DNA of 64,000 nucleotides from Leadbetterella sp040829825 (GCF_040829825.1 NZ_JBFOLH010000012.1), one strand, 5' to 3'. Counted from the first letter of the stretch, positions 1 to 9,465 are shown. The notes: generated from the sequence alone by a model not told the origin. Made by a program: numbers and translations.

Positions 1-1827
1 TTTGAAGAAAAGACCAAAATCCTGGAAAACTGGGTGCAGGGAGCGCGGTTTGTGGTCAATGACATCTCGCTGACCGATATAGCCGGTAAATACAATACCA
101 ATATACCGGGCTTTAACCGCCTCACCGTTTCCGGAGAACCCGATAAGCCCGCTTTGGAGCTGGCGCTGGATACCGTGAAGGTGAAGCCAACCGTAACCCG
201 CGACAAAGACTTCCTGACCATCTCTTACCGCAAAGGCAACGAGGGCATCTCCCGCCTGACCGGCCTGATCTCGGGTAAAAAGATCAGCGGCCAGGGAGTA
301 GATGCCAAAGGTCAGCCTTTTAACTGGAATGCTACTTTGATCGAAGAAAATGCAGCCGTTGCCAAACAGGATTCCGCCCGGAACGCCGGCCGCCCTGCTG
401 CCGCAAAAGGAGCCGTGCTGTACCCGTTTGTAGCGTACGGAAACAAAGAGCTGCCTAAGCAGGAAGACCTGCTGATCAGGAACGCTACGGTATGGACCAA
501 CGAGAAAGAAGGTACTGTCGTTACCGATGTGCTGGTGAAAAACGGGAAGATCCATTCGGTAGGGAAGAACCTGGCGGCCGGCAATGCAAAAGTGATTGAC
601 GGTACCGGCAAGCACCTGACCAACGGTATCATTGACGAGCACAGCCATATTGCCCTGTTCTCGATCAACGAGGTAGAATCGGTTTCTTCTGAAGTAAGAC
701 AGGAAGATGTTATCAACTCTGAAGACATCAATATCTATCGCCAGCTGGCCGGTGGAGTGACCACTTCGCAGCTGCTGCACGGCTCGGCCGACTGTATCGG
801 CGGTCAATCGGCTATTGTTAAGCTGAAATGGGGCGAGACACCCGATAAGCTGATCATCCCGGATTCTCCGAAATTTATCAAATTTGCCCTCGGTGAAAAC
901 GTGAAAAGAGGCAATGCCAGCACCACACCTAACCGTTACCCCATCACCCGTATGGGCGTAGAGCAGGTGTTTGTTGATGCCTTCACCCGTGCCATTGCCT
1001 ACAAAAAAGAATGGGAAGACTACAACAAGGCAAAAGTGAAAACCAGCCTGACCGCACCGAAGAGAGATCTTGAGCTGGATGCGCTGGTAGAAATCCTGAA
1101 CGGCGAGCGGAATATCACCTGCCACTCGTATGTGCAGTCGGAGATCAATATGCTTATGAAAGTGGCTGACTCCCTGGGCTTCAAAGTCAACACCTTCACG
1201 CATATCCTGGAAGGATACAAGGTAGCCGATAAAATGAAAGCAAGAAGCATCAACGGTTCTACTTTCGCCGACTGGTGGGCGTACAAAATGGAGGTAAAAG
1301 AAGCCATACCGTTTAATGCGGCCATCCTGAACAAAATGGGCATCACCACGGCCATCAATTCCGATGACGCCGAAATGGCCAGGAGACTTAACCAGGAAGC
1401 TGCCAAAACCGTTCTTTATGGCGGACTGACCGAAGAAGAGGCCTGGAAAACCGTTACGCTGAACCCGGCAAAAATGCTGCACCTCGACAGCCGCCTGGGC
1501 TCAATAAAGACCGGAAAAGATGCTGACCTGGTACTGTGGACAGACAATCCTTTGTCGATCTACGCCAAGCCGGAAAAAACCATCATTGACGGTGCCGTCT
1601 ATTTTGACCTGGATACCAAGGATCAGAAAGACAAAGAGCTCCGGGATGAGAAAAACCGGCTGATCCAGATCCTCCTGGCTGAAAAAGGCAAAGGCGCCCC
1701 TACCGAAAGACCGGTGATGCGTCAGCGCCAGGAACATATTCACTGCGATGACATCATGGAATATGACGGAGTATCTGTTGAAAACCTTGACCTTTTCTTA
1801 CGTATTTTAAACGCCAGCGGTAAATGA
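1..1827 (+). CDS. Metal-dependent amidohydrolase, 5' partial
   Basis: The frame is open from base 1, so the N-terminus lies outside the window; 608 residues are visible. An N-terminal beta-rich stretch of about 140 residues precedes a composite amidohydrolase domain. Metal ligands are visible: the His-Ser-His pair in IIDEHSHIALF, later histidines in ITCHSY and TFTHIL, and an aspartate in INSDDAEM. The end has the KTGKDADLVLW signature that closes imidazolonepropionase and dihydroorotase-type folds. The substrate cannot be told; exported dipeptidase or cyclic amide hydrolase roles are possible. It overlaps the next amidohydrolase by ATGA, so the two are translationally coupled and probably form one functional unit. 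Confidence 0.9.
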   Translation, partial: FEEKTKILENWVQGARFVVNDISLTDIAGKYNTNIPGFNRLTVSGEPDKPALELALDTVKVKPTVTRDKDFLTISYRKGNEGISRLTGLISGKKISGQGVDAKGQPFNWNATLIEENAAVAKQDSARNAGRPAAAKGAVLYPFVAYGNKELPKQEDLLIRNATVWTNEKEGTVVTDVLVKNGKIHSVGKNLAAGNAKVIDGTGKHLTNGIIDEHSHIALFSINEVESVSSEVRQEDVINSEDINIYRQLAGGVTTSQLLHGSADCIGGQSAIVKLKWGETPDKLIIPDSPKFIKFALGENVKRGNASTTPNRYPITRMGVEQVFVDAFTRAIAYKKEWEDYNKAKVKTSLTAPKRDLELDALVEILNGERNITCHSYVQSEINMLMKVADSLGFKVNTFTHILEGYKVADKMKARSINGSTFADWWAYKMEVKEAIPFNAAILNKMGITTAINSDDAEMARRLNQEAAKTVLYGGLTEEEAWKTVTLNPAKMLHLDSRLGSIKTGKDADLVLWTDNPLSIYAKPEKTIIDGAVYFDLDTKDQKDKELRDEKNRLIQILLAEKGKGAPTERPVMRQRQEHIHCDDIMEYDGVSVENLDLFLRILNASGK

Positions 1828-3119
1828 AAAAACTTATAATATTCCTATTTTGCCTGCTAACCGGGGCGGCGTTTGCCCAGAATCCGGGAGCGGGAAAAGC
1901 AGCGCCAGGCCCTGTTCTTTTCTACAATGCGCACATTTTTGTCGGTAACGGAACCGAGCATGCTTCGGGCTCCATGCTGATTGAAAAGGGGCTGATCAAA
2001 GAAATCTCGGCATCTGACCTTTCGGCCAAATATCCCAATGCCCAGAAAGTCAATGTGGAAGGGAAGCATATCTATCCCGGCATCATATCGCCGGCCAATA
2101 CCCTCGGACTGGCCGAAATAGAATCCAGCCGGCCTACGCTTGACTACAACGAGCTGGGAGACTATAACCCCAATGTACGTGCCCTGGTGGCCTACAACAC
2201 CGACTCGGAGATCATCCCTACCGTTCGCGGCAACGGGGTGCTGATTACCCAGGCTACACCTACCGGCGGAATTATCTCCGGGCGTTCATCTATTTTTTAT
2301 CTGGACGGATGGAACTGGGAAGACGCCGTGCTGAAAGCCGATGACGGCATGTGGCTGCACTGGCCCAGAAGAATGACGCCCAGCTTCAATTTTCAGACCA
2401 TGACCCGTGAGCTTCAGAAGAACGAGCGCTATCAGAAAACCATCGATGAGCTCCGCGAGCTCTTTGCCCAATCAGTGGCGCAGAAAGAAGGCGGCAACCC
2501 GTACGATAACCTGAAGCTGTCGGCCCTGAACGGGGTGCTTACCGGTGAGCAACGCCTGTTTATTGAGGCAGGAACCGACAAAGAAGTCATCGAGGCCGTT
2601 AATTTCTGCAAAGAAGCAGGCGTGAAATACCCGGTAGTGGTTGGATCGGTGACCTCCGAGCTGGCTATCCAGACGCTGAAAGAAAACAACGTTCCCATTA
2701 TTGTCTCGCCTACCCACCGTTTACCCGATAGGGCAGACTCTGACGTATGGGAAGCCTATAAGCTGCCGGCTTACCTGGTAAAAAAAGGCCTGACTGTAGG
2801 GCTTCATTACAATGACTCTTACTGGAGAACCCGTAACCTGCCTTTTGTAGCAGGCAGCACAGTAGCTCACGGACTGACCAAAGCAGAAGCACTGGCCCTG
2901 ATTACCTCATCCAACGCGAAGATCCTGGGGATCGACAAATGGGTAGGTACCCTGGAAACAGGCAAACATGCCACTTTTATAATCAGTGAAGGGGATATCC
3001 TGGATATGCGTACCGCCAAAGTAACACGTGCCTTCATCCGGGGCGCAGAGGTGAACCTCGACGACAAGCAGAAAAGACTGGCCAAAAAGTACTTCGAAAA
3101 GTACGGATTGGAGAAGTAA
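1824..3119 (+). CDS. Secreted amidohydrolase-like protein with degenerate metal site
   Basis: A 431-residue protein with a clear signal peptide (MKKLIIFLFCLLTGAAFAQ), so it is periplasmic or exported. The fold matches its upstream partner: a start segment ending GKHIYPGII and a closing GTLETGKHATFII segment. Where the partner has His-x-His, this protein reads SPANT, so the first metal pair is missing. Other candidate ligands are also poor, apart from GLHYND. It may be a non-catalytic subunit or use a different chemistry. Its start overlaps the upstream stop (ATGA), and a strong hairpin terminator follows. Confidence 0.85.
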   Translation: MKKLIIFLFCLLTGAAFAQNPGAGKAAPGPVLFYNAHIFVGNGTEHASGSMLIEKGLIKEISASDLSAKYPNAQKVNVEGKHIYPGIISPANTLGLAEIESSRPTLDYNELGDYNPNVRALVAYNTDSEIIPTVRGNGVLITQATPTGGIISGRSSIFYLDGWNWEDAVLKADDGMWLHWPRRMTPSFNFQTMTRELQKNERYQKTIDELRELFAQSVAQKEGGNPYDNLKLSALNGVLTGEQRLFIEAGTDKEVIEAVNFCKEAGVKYPVVVGSVTSELAIQTLKENNVPIIVSPTHRLPDRADSDVWEAYKLPAYLVKKGLTVGLHYNDSYWRTRNLPFVAGSTVAHGLTKAEALALITSSNAKILGIDKWVGTLETGKHATFIISEGDILDMRTAKVTRAFIRGAEVNLDDKQKRLAKKYFEKYGLEK

Positions 3120-3143
3120 GCCGTATCACGGAACCCTCTTTCA

Positions 3144-3182
3144 TCGCAGAGCCTGTCACCAACGGGCTCTGCGATTTCCTTT
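3144..3182 (+). terminator. Rho-independent terminator after the amidohydrolase pair
   Basis: A perfect 10-bp stem (3144-3153 with 3165-3174, TCGCAGAGCC paired to GGCTCTGCGA) is followed by a T-rich run, 25 bases after the stop codon. Confidence 0.8.
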
Positions 3183-3195
3183 ACATGCCCCCGCC

Positions 3196-3337
3196 ACTAA
3201 CTACTCATCACTCATCACTCGCAACTCGCAACTCGGAACTCATCACTCGTCACTCATCACTCGCCACTCGGAACTCATCACTCGCCACTCATCACTCGTC
3301 ACTCGGAACTCGCAACTACCCTCCCCCGAACCTTTTT
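3196..3337. repeat. Low-complexity ACTCATCACTCG tandem repeat
   Basis: About 140 bases built from degenerate 7-8 base words (aactcat, cactcgt, cactcgc, actcgga) in irregular order. It fills most of the 278-base gap before tyrA. Nothing indicates coding. Similar simple repeats between genes are common in Bacteroidota genomes. Confidence 0.8.
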
Positions 3338-3370
3338 CCCCCCTCACTTTTATTTCCTGCCCATTTGCGG

Positions 3371-3378
3371 TAAATTTG
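3371..3378 (+). promoter_or_regulatory. -7 box (TAAATTTG) before tyrA
   Basis: TAAATTTG fits the Bacteroidota TAnnTTTG consensus and lies 20 bases before the ATG of the prephenate dehydrogenase. No well-spaced TTG element is seen, so support is moderate. Confidence 0.4.
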
Positions 3379-3397
3379 TCGTTTCAAAAAATAACAG

Positions 3398-4651
3398 ATG
3401 AAGATCGGTGTAATCGGACTGGGCGATATGGGGAAGCTTTTTGCCCGGATATGGGCGCAAAAAGGCTACGAGGTCTACGGTTGTGACCTTCCTGCCCGTA
3501 CGGAAACGCTTCGGGAAGTCCTGCCCGGCATCCATGTGCTGGAAGACGCCGTAGCCGTATCCCGCATCAGCGATATCATCATGTATGCCGTAGAAACCGA
3601 ACGGATAGAAGAAGTGGTGCGCGTGGCCGGGCCTTCGACTAAGTTTGGTGCTGTGGTCACAGGACAGACCTCCGTGAAAACACCCGAAATCCAGGCCTTT
3701 GAAAAATACCTGCCGCACGATGCCCGGATTGTAGGCTCACATGCCCTTTTCGGGCCGTCAATTTCGCCTGAGGGTGAGATCGTGGCCATGTACAGGCATC
3801 GCTGCAGCAACGAAGCCTTTGAAGAGCTGAAAGCCCTGTACGAAGCCACAGGGGCCCGCGTGGAAGAGCTGGAAAGCTACCGGGCCCATGACCAGATGAT
3901 GGCCGACATACAGGTGATCACCCACGTGGGCTTCGAAAGCCTGGGCACGGCCTTTATGCACCGCAAAACGTACCCCTGGGAAGACAAAAGCCAGATACAG
4001 GGGATCGACAATATCAAATTGCTCCTTACCCTCCGGATATTCTCCTACAAGCCGCACGTGTATTCGGGCCTGGCTTTCGAGAACCCGTTTGCCATCCGGG
4101 ATGTACGGAAATTCGCCCAGATCGAGAACGAGCTTTTCGGGTGGATGATCACCCAGAACCGGAAAATGCTGGAATCCCGCGTAATGAAAGCCCGCGAAAA
4201 GGTCTTTTCCGTACCGCAGGCAAAAATGATGCTCGATGACTCCCTCATGCGCGAATACACCCTGAATCCCGGCAGCAACCACAAGCCCAACTCGCACCTG
4301 AGCCTGCTGACCATGGTCTGTACCTGGGCCGATCTGGGCATTGATCCCTACAAAAATATGGTCTGCCAGACACCGCCCTTCCGGCTGCGGGTGGGCCTGG
4401 CCGAATATCTTTTTTACAACGAAGACCTCCTGCGCGAATCGCTGGAAACCGCGCTTACCGATAGATCCAATTACATTGATGACCTGGCTTACCATACGGC
4501 TGTTCATGAGTGGACGAACATCCTGGAGATCGGAGACCGGCGCACCTATGAAAAACATTTTACCGCCACCAGCCGGTTCCTGGGCGACAGGCTGCAGGAA
4601 GGGCGCGACAAGAGCACGCTGCTGTTAAACCGCTTAAACCAGGACAAATGA
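3398..4651 (+). CDS. tyrA: Prephenate dehydrogenase, fungal Tyr1-like type
   Basis: A 417-residue NAD(P)-dependent dehydrogenase that should oxidatively decarboxylate prephenate to 4-hydroxyphenylpyruvate for tyrosine synthesis. The Rossmann loop GVIGLGDMG is at residues 4-12. Later motifs GQTSVKTPEI, AFEKYLP, NSHLSLL and LGIDPYKNM recall yeast Tyr1 rather than the shorter bacterial TyrA; this comparison is from memory. No chorismate mutase or ACT domain is visible, so feedback control may differ from the usual enzyme. It overlaps the following acetyltransferase by ATGA. Confidence 0.82.
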   Translation: MKIGVIGLGDMGKLFARIWAQKGYEVYGCDLPARTETLREVLPGIHVLEDAVAVSRISDIIMYAVETERIEEVVRVAGPSTKFGAVVTGQTSVKTPEIQAFEKYLPHDARIVGSHALFGPSISPEGEIVAMYRHRCSNEAFEELKALYEATGARVEELESYRAHDQMMADIQVITHVGFESLGTAFMHRKTYPWEDKSQIQGIDNIKLLLTLRIFSYKPHVYSGLAFENPFAIRDVRKFAQIENELFGWMITQNRKMLESRVMKAREKVFSVPQAKMMLDDSLMREYTLNPGSNHKPNSHLSLLTMVCTWADLGIDPYKNMVCQTPPFRLRVGLAEYLFYNEDLLRESLETALTDRSNYIDDLAYHTAVHEWTNILEIGDRRTYEKHFTATSRFLGDRLQEGRDKSTLLLNRLNQDK

Positions 4652-5196
4652 AAGTAGATTTAAGCAAATACCGCAACCCGGAATATGACCACGGAGCCGG
4701 CGTCCTGAAAAGACTGCTCTGGCACCTGTTCAGCAAAGCACTGATCCACTCCCAGCTGCCTTTACCGGTAAGTGTAAAATGTGCGGTGCTGAGGGCCTTC
4801 GGCGCAAAAATAGGGCAGGGGGTGGTGATTAAGCCCAATGTGAATATAAAATACCCGTGGTTCCTCGAAATAGGTGACCACGCCTGGATAGGCGAAGACG
4901 TATGGATCGATAACCTGGTGATGGTAAAGGTCGGGGCCAGCAGCTGTCTTTCGCAGGGGGCTATGCTGCTGACCGGTAATCACGATTTCAGCAAAGCAAC
5001 CTTTAACCTCATAACGGGGTCTATAGTAATAGAAGAAGGGGCCTGGCTGGGCGCCAAAACAGTGGTATGCCCGGGAGTGACCGTCGGCAGCCATGCTGTG
5101 CTCACTGTGGGCTCCGTAGCCACCCGTAATTTGGAAGAATGGACCATTTCCAGGGGAAATCCGGCAATTCCGATAAAAAAAAGGACCGTAAACTAA
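4648..5196 (+). CDS. WcaF-like hexapeptide acetyltransferase
   Basis: A 182-residue left-handed beta-helix acetyltransferase. The N-terminus (LSKYRNPEYDHGAG) is the hallmark of the WcaF/colanic-acid acetyltransferase group. Hexapeptide-type repeats follow (IGQGVVIKPNVNI, IGDHAWIGEDVWID, IEEGAWLGAKTVV), with a catalytic-type TGNHD histidine near residue 112. It probably acetylates a sugar of a surface polysaccharide. It is coupled by overlap to tyrA, which is not an obvious metabolic partner, and is followed by a glycan-initiating transferase after 125 AT-rich bases. Confidence 0.85.
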   Translation: MKVDLSKYRNPEYDHGAGVLKRLLWHLFSKALIHSQLPLPVSVKCAVLRAFGAKIGQGVVIKPNVNIKYPWFLEIGDHAWIGEDVWIDNLVMVKVGASSCLSQGAMLLTGNHDFSKATFNLITGSIVIEEGAWLGAKTVVCPGVTVGSHAVLTVGSVATRNLEEWTISRGNPAIPIKKRTVN

Positions 5197-5321
5197 CTTT
5201 TTTTTTTATAATTACTACTATTGTATATTTTTACAGAACCATGCAAATAAATTTTGCCGAAAAGTTGCTTTTCTTATTATAACAGAACGGAAACAGTAGA
5301 GAATAATTTAGTGCCACTTAT

Positions 5322-6488
5322 ATGAGCTTGATATTTGAAGAGTTAATCACTGATAATCTTTTCAGGGTAATTATTTCAGGGTTAACTGCATTGGCGGTCA
5401 CATGGCAGGCAATTCCGGTGATCAGGAACATTTGTGAAGAGCGGAATCTGTCTGACAGCCCGATTAAGAGAAGCTCGCATAAACATCCCGTGCCCACCTT
5501 CGGGGGCGTGGGTATTTTTGCCGGAACCCTGATCGGCTACATGATCTGGAACTTCATGGACGAGGGTTACCTCATGCATAAGGTATTTGCCTGCACGGTC
5601 ATCCTGTTTTTCCTGGGCATCAAAGACGATATCTATGGCCTGAGCGCCGTGAAAAAATTCTTTTCACAGATCCTTACGGCCCTGCTTATTGTGGTAGGAA
5701 GTGACCTGCGCATCTCCAGCTTCTTCGGGATCTTCGGCATTCATGAGCTTCCGTACATCATCAGTGTGCTGTTTTCCATTTTCCTGATCGTTGCCCTGAT
5801 CAATGCCTTTAACCTGATCGACGGCATAGACGGGCTTTCGGCCGGGGTGGCCATGATTGCCAGCGGAGGCTTTGCGCTCTGGTTTATGCTGAACGGTTAC
5901 TGGTCGCTGGCCTGCCTGGGCTTCAGCCTTTCGGCCGCGCTGTTTGCCTTCCTGCGCTTTAACTTCTCCAAAACAAGCAAGATATTTATGGGCGACACCG
6001 GTTCGCTCGTGGTTGGTTTCTGGGTAGCTGTTATGGCGCTTAAATTTGTTGAGCTGAATGTGAATATAACCAGTGAAAACGTTCACCAGAATGCCCCGGT
6101 TATTGCTATTGCGTTGCTTTCGGTGCCTATTTTTGATACCCTACGGGTGTTCAGTATCCGTATTTTAAGAGGAAAATCGCCGTTCTCTGCTGACCGGAGC
6201 CACGTTCATCACCTGATGGTAGACCTGGGTCTCTCGCACCCGGTTGCGTCGTTTATCCTTTACGGGTTCACTATCCTGTTTACCTCGGCTGTTTACTTCT
6301 CCCGGCAGTATTTCACCAATACCCAGCTGTCGGTAGCTATTCTGACCATCTTTTCCCTCTATATCCTCGTAGGATTCCTCCTCGAAAAAGAACGGGTGCG
6401 TTACGTACGTAACCGCGCTTCCCGGAAAGGCCGCGAAACCACCCCGGCGGGTGTGGCGGCACAGAAAAAGCAGGCAGTGAATAATTAA
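5322..6488 (+). CDS. WecA/TagO-like undecaprenyl-phosphate sugar-1-phosphate transferase
   Basis: A 388-residue polytopic membrane protein of the MraY/WecA family, which loads a sugar-1-phosphate onto undecaprenyl phosphate to start glycan assembly at the cytoplasmic face. Family motifs are in place: the Asp pair in KDDIYGL (102-103), the Mg/nucleotide loop NAFNLIDGIDG (161-171), FMGDTGSL, and the histidine motif HVHHLMVDLGL. A basic tail ends the protein. WecA/TagO is favoured over MraY because no peptidoglycan genes are nearby and the start is not MraY-like. Confidence 0.88.
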   Translation: MSLIFEELITDNLFRVIISGLTALAVTWQAIPVIRNICEERNLSDSPIKRSSHKHPVPTFGGVGIFAGTLIGYMIWNFMDEGYLMHKVFACTVILFFLGIKDDIYGLSAVKKFFSQILTALLIVVGSDLRISSFFGIFGIHELPYIISVLFSIFLIVALINAFNLIDGIDGLSAGVAMIASGGFALWFMLNGYWSLACLGFSLSAALFAFLRFNFSKTSKIFMGDTGSLVVGFWVAVMALKFVELNVNITSENVHQNAPVIAIALLSVPIFDTLRVFSIRILRGKSPFSADRSHVHHLMVDLGLSHPVASFILYGFTILFTSAVYFSRQYFTNTQLSVAILTIFSLYILVGFLLEKERVRYVRNRASRKGRETTPAGVAAQKKQAVNN

Positions 6489-6497
6489 GTGAAAAGT

Positions 6498-6568
6498 GAA
6501 AAGTTAAAAATTTCGGTACAACATTAGTATTTTCTATATAAGAATTGTTCCGCAACTTTTAACTTTTC
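6498..6568. repeat. Inverted repeat between convergent genes
   Basis: A perfect 12-bp inverted repeat, GAAAAGTTAAAA at 6498-6509 and its complement at 6557-6568, lies between the convergent WecA-like gene and guaA. Further copies of TTTTAACTTTT surround the right arm. It could end transcription from both sides. Confidence 0.55.
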
Positions 6569-6590
6569 GTTTTTAACTTTTAACTCTTCC

Positions 6591-8117
6591 TCATTCCCAC
6601 TCAATCGTAGCCGGCGGCTTCGAGCTGATATCATATACCACCCGGTTTACGCCTTTCACCTTGTTGATGATCTGGTTGGAAACCTCACCCAGGAAATCGT
6701 ACGGCAAATGCGCCCAGTCGGCGGTCATACCGTCTACGCTGGTTACTGCCCGCAGGGCCACCACGTTTTCGTATGTTCTTTCGTCGCCCATAACGCCCAC
6801 GCTCTGTACGGGGAGAAGTATGGCGCCTGCCTGCCAGATAGAATTATAAAGCCCTTTATCCCGCAGGGACTGAATAAAAATAGCATCCACATTCTGAAGG
6901 ATAGCCACCTTTTCAGGCGTAATATCGCCCAGGATACGGATGCCCAGCCCCGGACCAGGGAAGGGATGTCTTGAAATCAGGTGATCGGGCATACCGAGTG
7001 ACCGCCCTACCTGCCGTACACCGTCTTTGAACAACAGCTTTAACGGCTCCACTACTTTAAGCTTCATGAAATCGGGCAGGCCGCCCACATTGTGGTGCGA
7101 CTTAATGGTCACTGAAGGCCCCTTGACAGACACCGACTCGATAATATCCGGGTAGATGGTGCCCTGTCCCAGCCATTTTACGTCCTGTATCTTATGGGCT
7201 TCGTCATCAAAAACCTCGATGAAGGTCCGGCCGATCGCCTTGCGTTTGTCTTCAGGATCGGTCAGTCCCTTTAAAGCCGCATAAAAACGGTCTTTGGAAT
7301 CTACGCCTTTCACGTTCAGGCCCAGCCCCTGGTACGAATCCAGCACCTGCTCAAACTCGTTCTTGCGCAGCAGGCCGTTGTCTACAAAAATACAATACAG
7401 GTTAGCCCCGATAGCCTTATGAATCAGCAGGGCGGCCACAGAAGAATCTACTCCGCCCGATAGTCCCATGACCACTTTGTCGTTACCCAGCATCTCTTTC
7501 AGCTCGGCTACGGTAGATTCCACAAAAGACTCCGGCGTGTAGCTTTGGTCGCATCCGCAGATATGCACCACAAAATTTTCCAGCATTTTCCGGCCGTCTT
7601 CCGAATGCGTTACTTCAGGGTGAAACTGGATACAATAGGTTTCTTCTCCTTCAAAAGTAAACGCCGCATGACGTACAGACTCGGTAGAGGCCGTCAGGTA
7701 CGCGCCTTCCGGAAGCTGCATGATAGTATCCCCGTGCGACATCCACACCTGTGACCGCATCGGGATACCCCTGAAAAGCTTATCGTTATTATCGATAGAC
7801 ACCAGCCGGGCCCGGCCGTACTCCCGGGTATCCGATTTTTCCACCGAGCCGCCAAACTCCCTGGCCAGCAGCTGGGCACCGAAACATACCCCTAACATGG
7901 GCAGCTTCTTCCTGAACAGGCTGAGATCAATAGCAGGAGAACCCTCTTCCATAACTGAGCTGGGGCTACCCGAAAGAATAACTCCCTTTATGTTTTCGGT
8001 GATCTCAGGCAGCTTATTAAACGGGTGGATCTCACAATAAACATTGAGCTCTCTCACTCTGCGGGCAATGAGCTGGGTATATTGCGAACCAAAATCAATG
8101 ATCAGAATCTCCTGCAT
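6591..8117 (-). CDS. guaA: GMP synthase (glutamine-hydrolysing)
   Basis: A full-length 508-residue GuaA that converts XMP to GMP using glutamine and ATP. The class I amidotransferase domain has the nucleophile Cys78 in GVCFGAQ and the His166/Glu168 pair in FHPEVTHSEDG. The ATP-pyrophosphatase P-loop SGGVDSS is at 220-226. The C-terminal dimerisation domain ends in the expected KPPATIEWE. It is divergent from the LolC-like gene over a 67-base gap. Confidence 0.98.
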   Translation of the reverse strand: MQEILIIDFGSQYTQLIARRVRELNVYCEIHPFNKLPEITENIKGVILSGSPSSVMEEGSPAIDLSLFRKKLPMLGVCFGAQLLAREFGGSVEKSDTREYGRARLVSIDNNDKLFRGIPMRSQVWMSHGDTIMQLPEGAYLTASTESVRHAAFTFEGEETYCIQFHPEVTHSEDGRKMLENFVVHICGCDQSYTPESFVESTVAELKEMLGNDKVVMGLSGGVDSSVAALLIHKAIGANLYCIFVDNGLLRKNEFEQVLDSYQGLGLNVKGVDSKDRFYAALKGLTDPEDKRKAIGRTFIEVFDDEAHKIQDVKWLGQGTIYPDIIESVSVKGPSVTIKSHHNVGGLPDFMKLKVVEPLKLLFKDGVRQVGRSLGMPDHLISRHPFPGPGLGIRILGDITPEKVAILQNVDAIFIQSLRDKGLYNSIWQAGAILLPVQSVGVMGDERTYENVVALRAVTSVDGMTADWAHLPYDFLGEVSNQIINKVKGVNRVVYDISSKPPATIEWE

Positions 8118-8158
8118 AATATATTTTACTTGATGATAAATTGTCTAAAATACTGTAC

Positions 8159-8166
8159 TATTTTTG
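8159..8166 (+). promoter_or_regulatory. -7 box (TATTTTTG) for the LolC-like gene
   Basis: TATTTTTG matches TAnnTTTG and lies 18 bases before the preferred ATG at 8185. TTG triplets upstream are not ideally spaced. Confidence 0.45.
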
Positions 8167-8184
8167 CGGAAGCAGAAATCTCCG

Positions 8185-9396
8185 ATGAAAATTTCCTACT
8201 TCATAGCTAACCGAATAAGAAACCCGAAAGGCCGGTCTTTCTCCAGAGTCATCGTGAGAGTAGGTATCCTGAGCGTGGCAATCACCGTTTCCGTTATTAT
8301 CCTGTCGTTCTTTGTGCTGCTGGGGTTCAAAAATACAATCAAAGAGAAACTCTTCAGCCAGACCTCTCATATTCAGGTCAGCAAAATTACACTTAATCGC
8401 TCATTTGAAGAAGCGCCGGTTCCAAATAATTCAGAGTATTTTAAGCAGGTTTCCGAATTGCCCGGTGTGCGTTCGGTCAGCCGGGTAGCTTACAAATCGG
8501 TTATCCTGAAATCAGCAGAAGAAATTTCAGGGGTGGTGGTAAAGGGAGTGGATAAGGAATACGACTGGACGGAATTTGAAAAGAACCTGGTAGAAGGCCG
8601 GGTGCTGCATCCCGATTCGGCCAATGAGATCATTTTAAGCACCCGTATTGCCGGTATACTAAATGCAAAAGTGGGAGAGAGCATCTTTGCCTACTTTATC
8701 CAGGATCCGCCCCGTGCCCGGAAGCTGACCGTTACGGGCATATACGATACCCACGTGGAAGAGCTGGATCAGCTCTATGTGCTGGCCGACCTGTCGCTTA
8801 TTCAGCGGATCAACGGCTGGGAAAACGGTGAATTCGGCCACCTGGATGTTTATCTGAAAGATATATCGCGCATGAAGGAGGTCAAATCACAGCTGCTTGA
8901 TATTTTCCCGCAGGACTACAAGGTTACCGAAGTGGAGGAGCTGCTGCCCCATTTTTTTGAGTGGTTTAAATTCCTTGACCGCAACATCGTGCTGATCATC
9001 GTACTGATCATGGTGGTGGCGGCATTCAATATGATCTCGGTGCTTTTGATCATGATTATGGAACGAACTCCCATGATCGGCCTGCTGAAGTCGCTGGGCT
9101 CATCCAATGCGCTGATACGCCGTATTTTCCTGATCAACAGCTCACGGATCATCCTGTACGGCCTTTTGCTGGGCAATGCCCTGGCCCTGGTGCTGTCTTT
9201 TGTGCAATGGAAATTTGAGCTGATCCGGCTGGATGCCCAGAATTATTATATGAATTATGTGCCGATAGAATGGAGCTGGCTGGCTGTGGCAGGTGTAAAC
9301 CTCGGTGTTTTTATCGTGGTGCTCCTGGTTACCGTGTTACCTACATTCAGCATCACCAGGATCAGCCCGGTAACGGCTCTGAAGTATAAGGATTAG
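8185..9396 (+). CDS. LolC/LolE-type ABC transporter permease
   Basis: A 403-residue FtsX-superfamily permease of the lipoprotein-releasing type. It has one N-terminal membrane helix (about 25-50), a large periplasmic MacB-like domain, and three C-terminal helices (about 275-400) with the FtsX core (ERTPMIGLLKSLG). It would pull lipoproteins from the inner membrane with a LolD ATPase, which is not encoded here. The ATG at 8185 is preferred over an upstream TTG because it follows the -7 box and begins with MKISYFIANR, a family-typical start. Confidence 0.88.
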   Translation: MKISYFIANRIRNPKGRSFSRVIVRVGILSVAITVSVIILSFFVLLGFKNTIKEKLFSQTSHIQVSKITLNRSFEEAPVPNNSEYFKQVSELPGVRSVSRVAYKSVILKSAEEISGVVVKGVDKEYDWTEFEKNLVEGRVLHPDSANEIILSTRIAGILNAKVGESIFAYFIQDPPRARKLTVTGIYDTHVEELDQLYVLADLSLIQRINGWENGEFGHLDVYLKDISRMKEVKSQLLDIFPQDYKVTEVEELLPHFFEWFKFLDRNIVLIIVLIMVVAAFNMISVLLIMIMERTPMIGLLKSLGSSNALIRRIFLINSSRIILYGLLLGNALALVLSFVQWKFELIRLDAQNYYMNYVPIEWSWLAVAGVNLGVFIVVLLVTVLPTFSITRISPVTALKYKD

Positions 9397-9465
9397 GTTT
9401 GATATCCGGTTAGGTTTTAATAGCGTGTGTGATTTCCGGTGATTCGGTTCCGGGTTATGCTTTCT

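Noticed and set aside
3185..3373. 62-residue ORF over the simple repeat
   Set aside because: The product is low-complexity His/Ser/Thr sequence produced by the repeat.
3758..4558. 266-residue minus-strand ORF opposite tyrA
   Set aside because: It is a shadow of the tyrA reading frame with no recognisable domain.
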